DNA of 5,665 bases from Acidisarcina sp. GTDB lineage: Bacteria > Acidobacteriota > Blastocatellia > Pyrinomonadales > Pyrinomonadaceae. The stretch's first letter is position 1; each line of letters begins with the position of its first letter. Location: the NCBI GenBank assembly GCA_021155145.1, contig JAJNPX010000041.1, positions 1-5,665 on the forward strand, read 5' to 3'. The notes beneath the pieces are model-generated. The model did no database searches. It was not told the origin of the DNA and was given only the letters and a program-made list of their open reading frames with translations. Both the position numbers and the translations under genes were made by a program. Below are positions 5,160-5,665 of the stretch, piece by piece.

Positions 5160-5665
5160 ATGTCGGCCGCAAAAGAAACTTTAGAGGCTAGGACCCTTTC
5201 TCGTGCTACATCTCAGCCGCTGCTGAACCGTTTGATCGACGGGCTCAGCTCGGTTCGCTTCGGTGTATCGCTTTTGATCAGCCTGGTGGTTCTCTCGATC
5301 ATTGGGATGGTCGTGATCCAGCAGAACGTTCAGGGTTTCGATGCCTACTACGCCTCGCTGACGCCGGCCGAAAAACTCGTGTTCGGCTCGCTGGGCCTGT
5401 TCGACATCTACCATAGCTGGTATTACAACTCACTGCTGCTTATTCTCTCGCTGAATATCGTACTTGCCTCGATCGACCGCTTCCCTTCCGTCTGGAAGAA
5501 CTATTTCGCCAATCCGAAAAGAACAGCGACGCGCGAGTGGATAAAGAATCAGCAGGCAACCGCAGAAATACCTGTCTATGCCGACCACGAGGCCGCGGCG
5601 GCAGAAAAGCTCGGTTCGGTTCTTGCGGCCGAGGGTTTCAAGACATCTATCTCAGAGCAGACGGT
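5160..5665 (+). CDS. resB: Cytochrome c biogenesis protein ResB/Ccs1, N-terminal part (runs off the window)
   Basis: An open frame of 168 codons from ATG 5160 continues past the window end, so only the N-terminal third or so of a ResB protein is seen. After a polar N-terminus come the family hallmarks: LLNRLIDGLSSVRFGVSLL leading into helix 1 (about 31-53), IIGMVVIQQN, a periplasmic segment with a double Tyr (YY at 63-64), GLFDIYHSWYYN (79-90), and helix 2 (about 88-105) ending in IDRFPSVW. ResB, with ResA/CcsA partners, delivers heme to apocytochrome c outside the cytoplasmic membrane (System II). An in-frame TAA directly precedes the ATG (5157-5159), so the start cannot lie further upstream. 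The gene is divergent from the ctaB operon, linking cytochrome c maturation with oxidase assembly. ccsA/resC would be expected downstream, outside the window. Confidence 0.92.
   Translation, partial: MSAAKETLEARTLSRATSQPLLNRLIDGLSSVRFGVSLLISLVVLSIIGMVVIQQNVQGFDAYYASLTPAEKLVFGSLGLFDIYHSWYYNSLLLILSLNIVLASIDRFPSVWKNYFANPKRTATREWIKNQQATAEIPVYADHEAAAAEKLGSVLAAEGFKTSISEQT

Noticed and set aside
1..5665. CRISPR arrays, tRNA or rRNA genes, insertion sequences, attachment sites
   Set aside because: No regularly spaced repeats, tRNA-like cloverleaf, transposase motif or terminal inverted repeats were seen on reading the window.

Overview
The window looks like chromosomal DNA from an aerobic, moderately GC-rich, Gram-negative-type bacterium. 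My best guess is Acidobacteriota (Blastocatellia/Pyrinomonadaceae-like). This rests on three things: the gene style (S41 protease with a long C-terminal tail, subunit III with a glycine-rich N-terminus), GTG/ATG starts with AGGAG-type Shine-Dalgarno sites, and the mix of respiratory genes with a c-di-AMP riboswitch. The placement is inference only; there is no rRNA or other marker here.

Layout. (1) 1-375, minus: the 5' part of a gene for a small secreted protein of unknown function, cut by the window edge. (2) 376-575: a divergent intergenic region with a candidate extended -10 promoter, a 12-bp palindrome and a spaced direct repeat. (3) 576-2291, plus: a periplasmic S41 C-terminal processing protease with an intact Ser-Lys-Gln catalytic set, followed by a bidirectional hairpin terminator at 2318-2346. 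(4) 2351-2515, minus: a 54-residue single-pass membrane protein that runs toward the same terminator. (5) 2516-2930: about 400 bp without a convincing gene. On the minus strand it holds, in transcription order, a sigma70-like promoter, a well-matched ydaO/yuaA-type c-di-AMP riboswitch aptamer, and a strong intrinsic terminator with a T-tract. (6) 2930-5018, minus: a compact three-gene operon, ctaB (heme O synthase) - ctaE/coxC (cytochrome oxidase subunit III) - DUF420/ctaM-like (oxidase assembly factor), with gaps of 4 and 0 nt. (7) 5019-5159: a divergent control region with two face-away promoters and an imperfect inverted repeat. (8) 5160-5665, plus: the N-terminal part of resB/ccs1 (System II cytochrome c maturation), cut by the window edge.

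How the genes fit together. ctaB, ctaE and the DUF420 gene build the heme-copper terminal oxidase. The divergent resB belongs to the machinery that attaches heme to c-type cytochromes, which are often the electron donors of such oxidases. Subunits I and II and heme A synthase are not in the window. The most notable item is the c-di-AMP riboswitch between the oxidase operon and the tiny membrane-protein gene. Its aptamer plus terminator look like a complete OFF-switch, and the only gene directly downstream on that strand is the 54-residue membrane protein.
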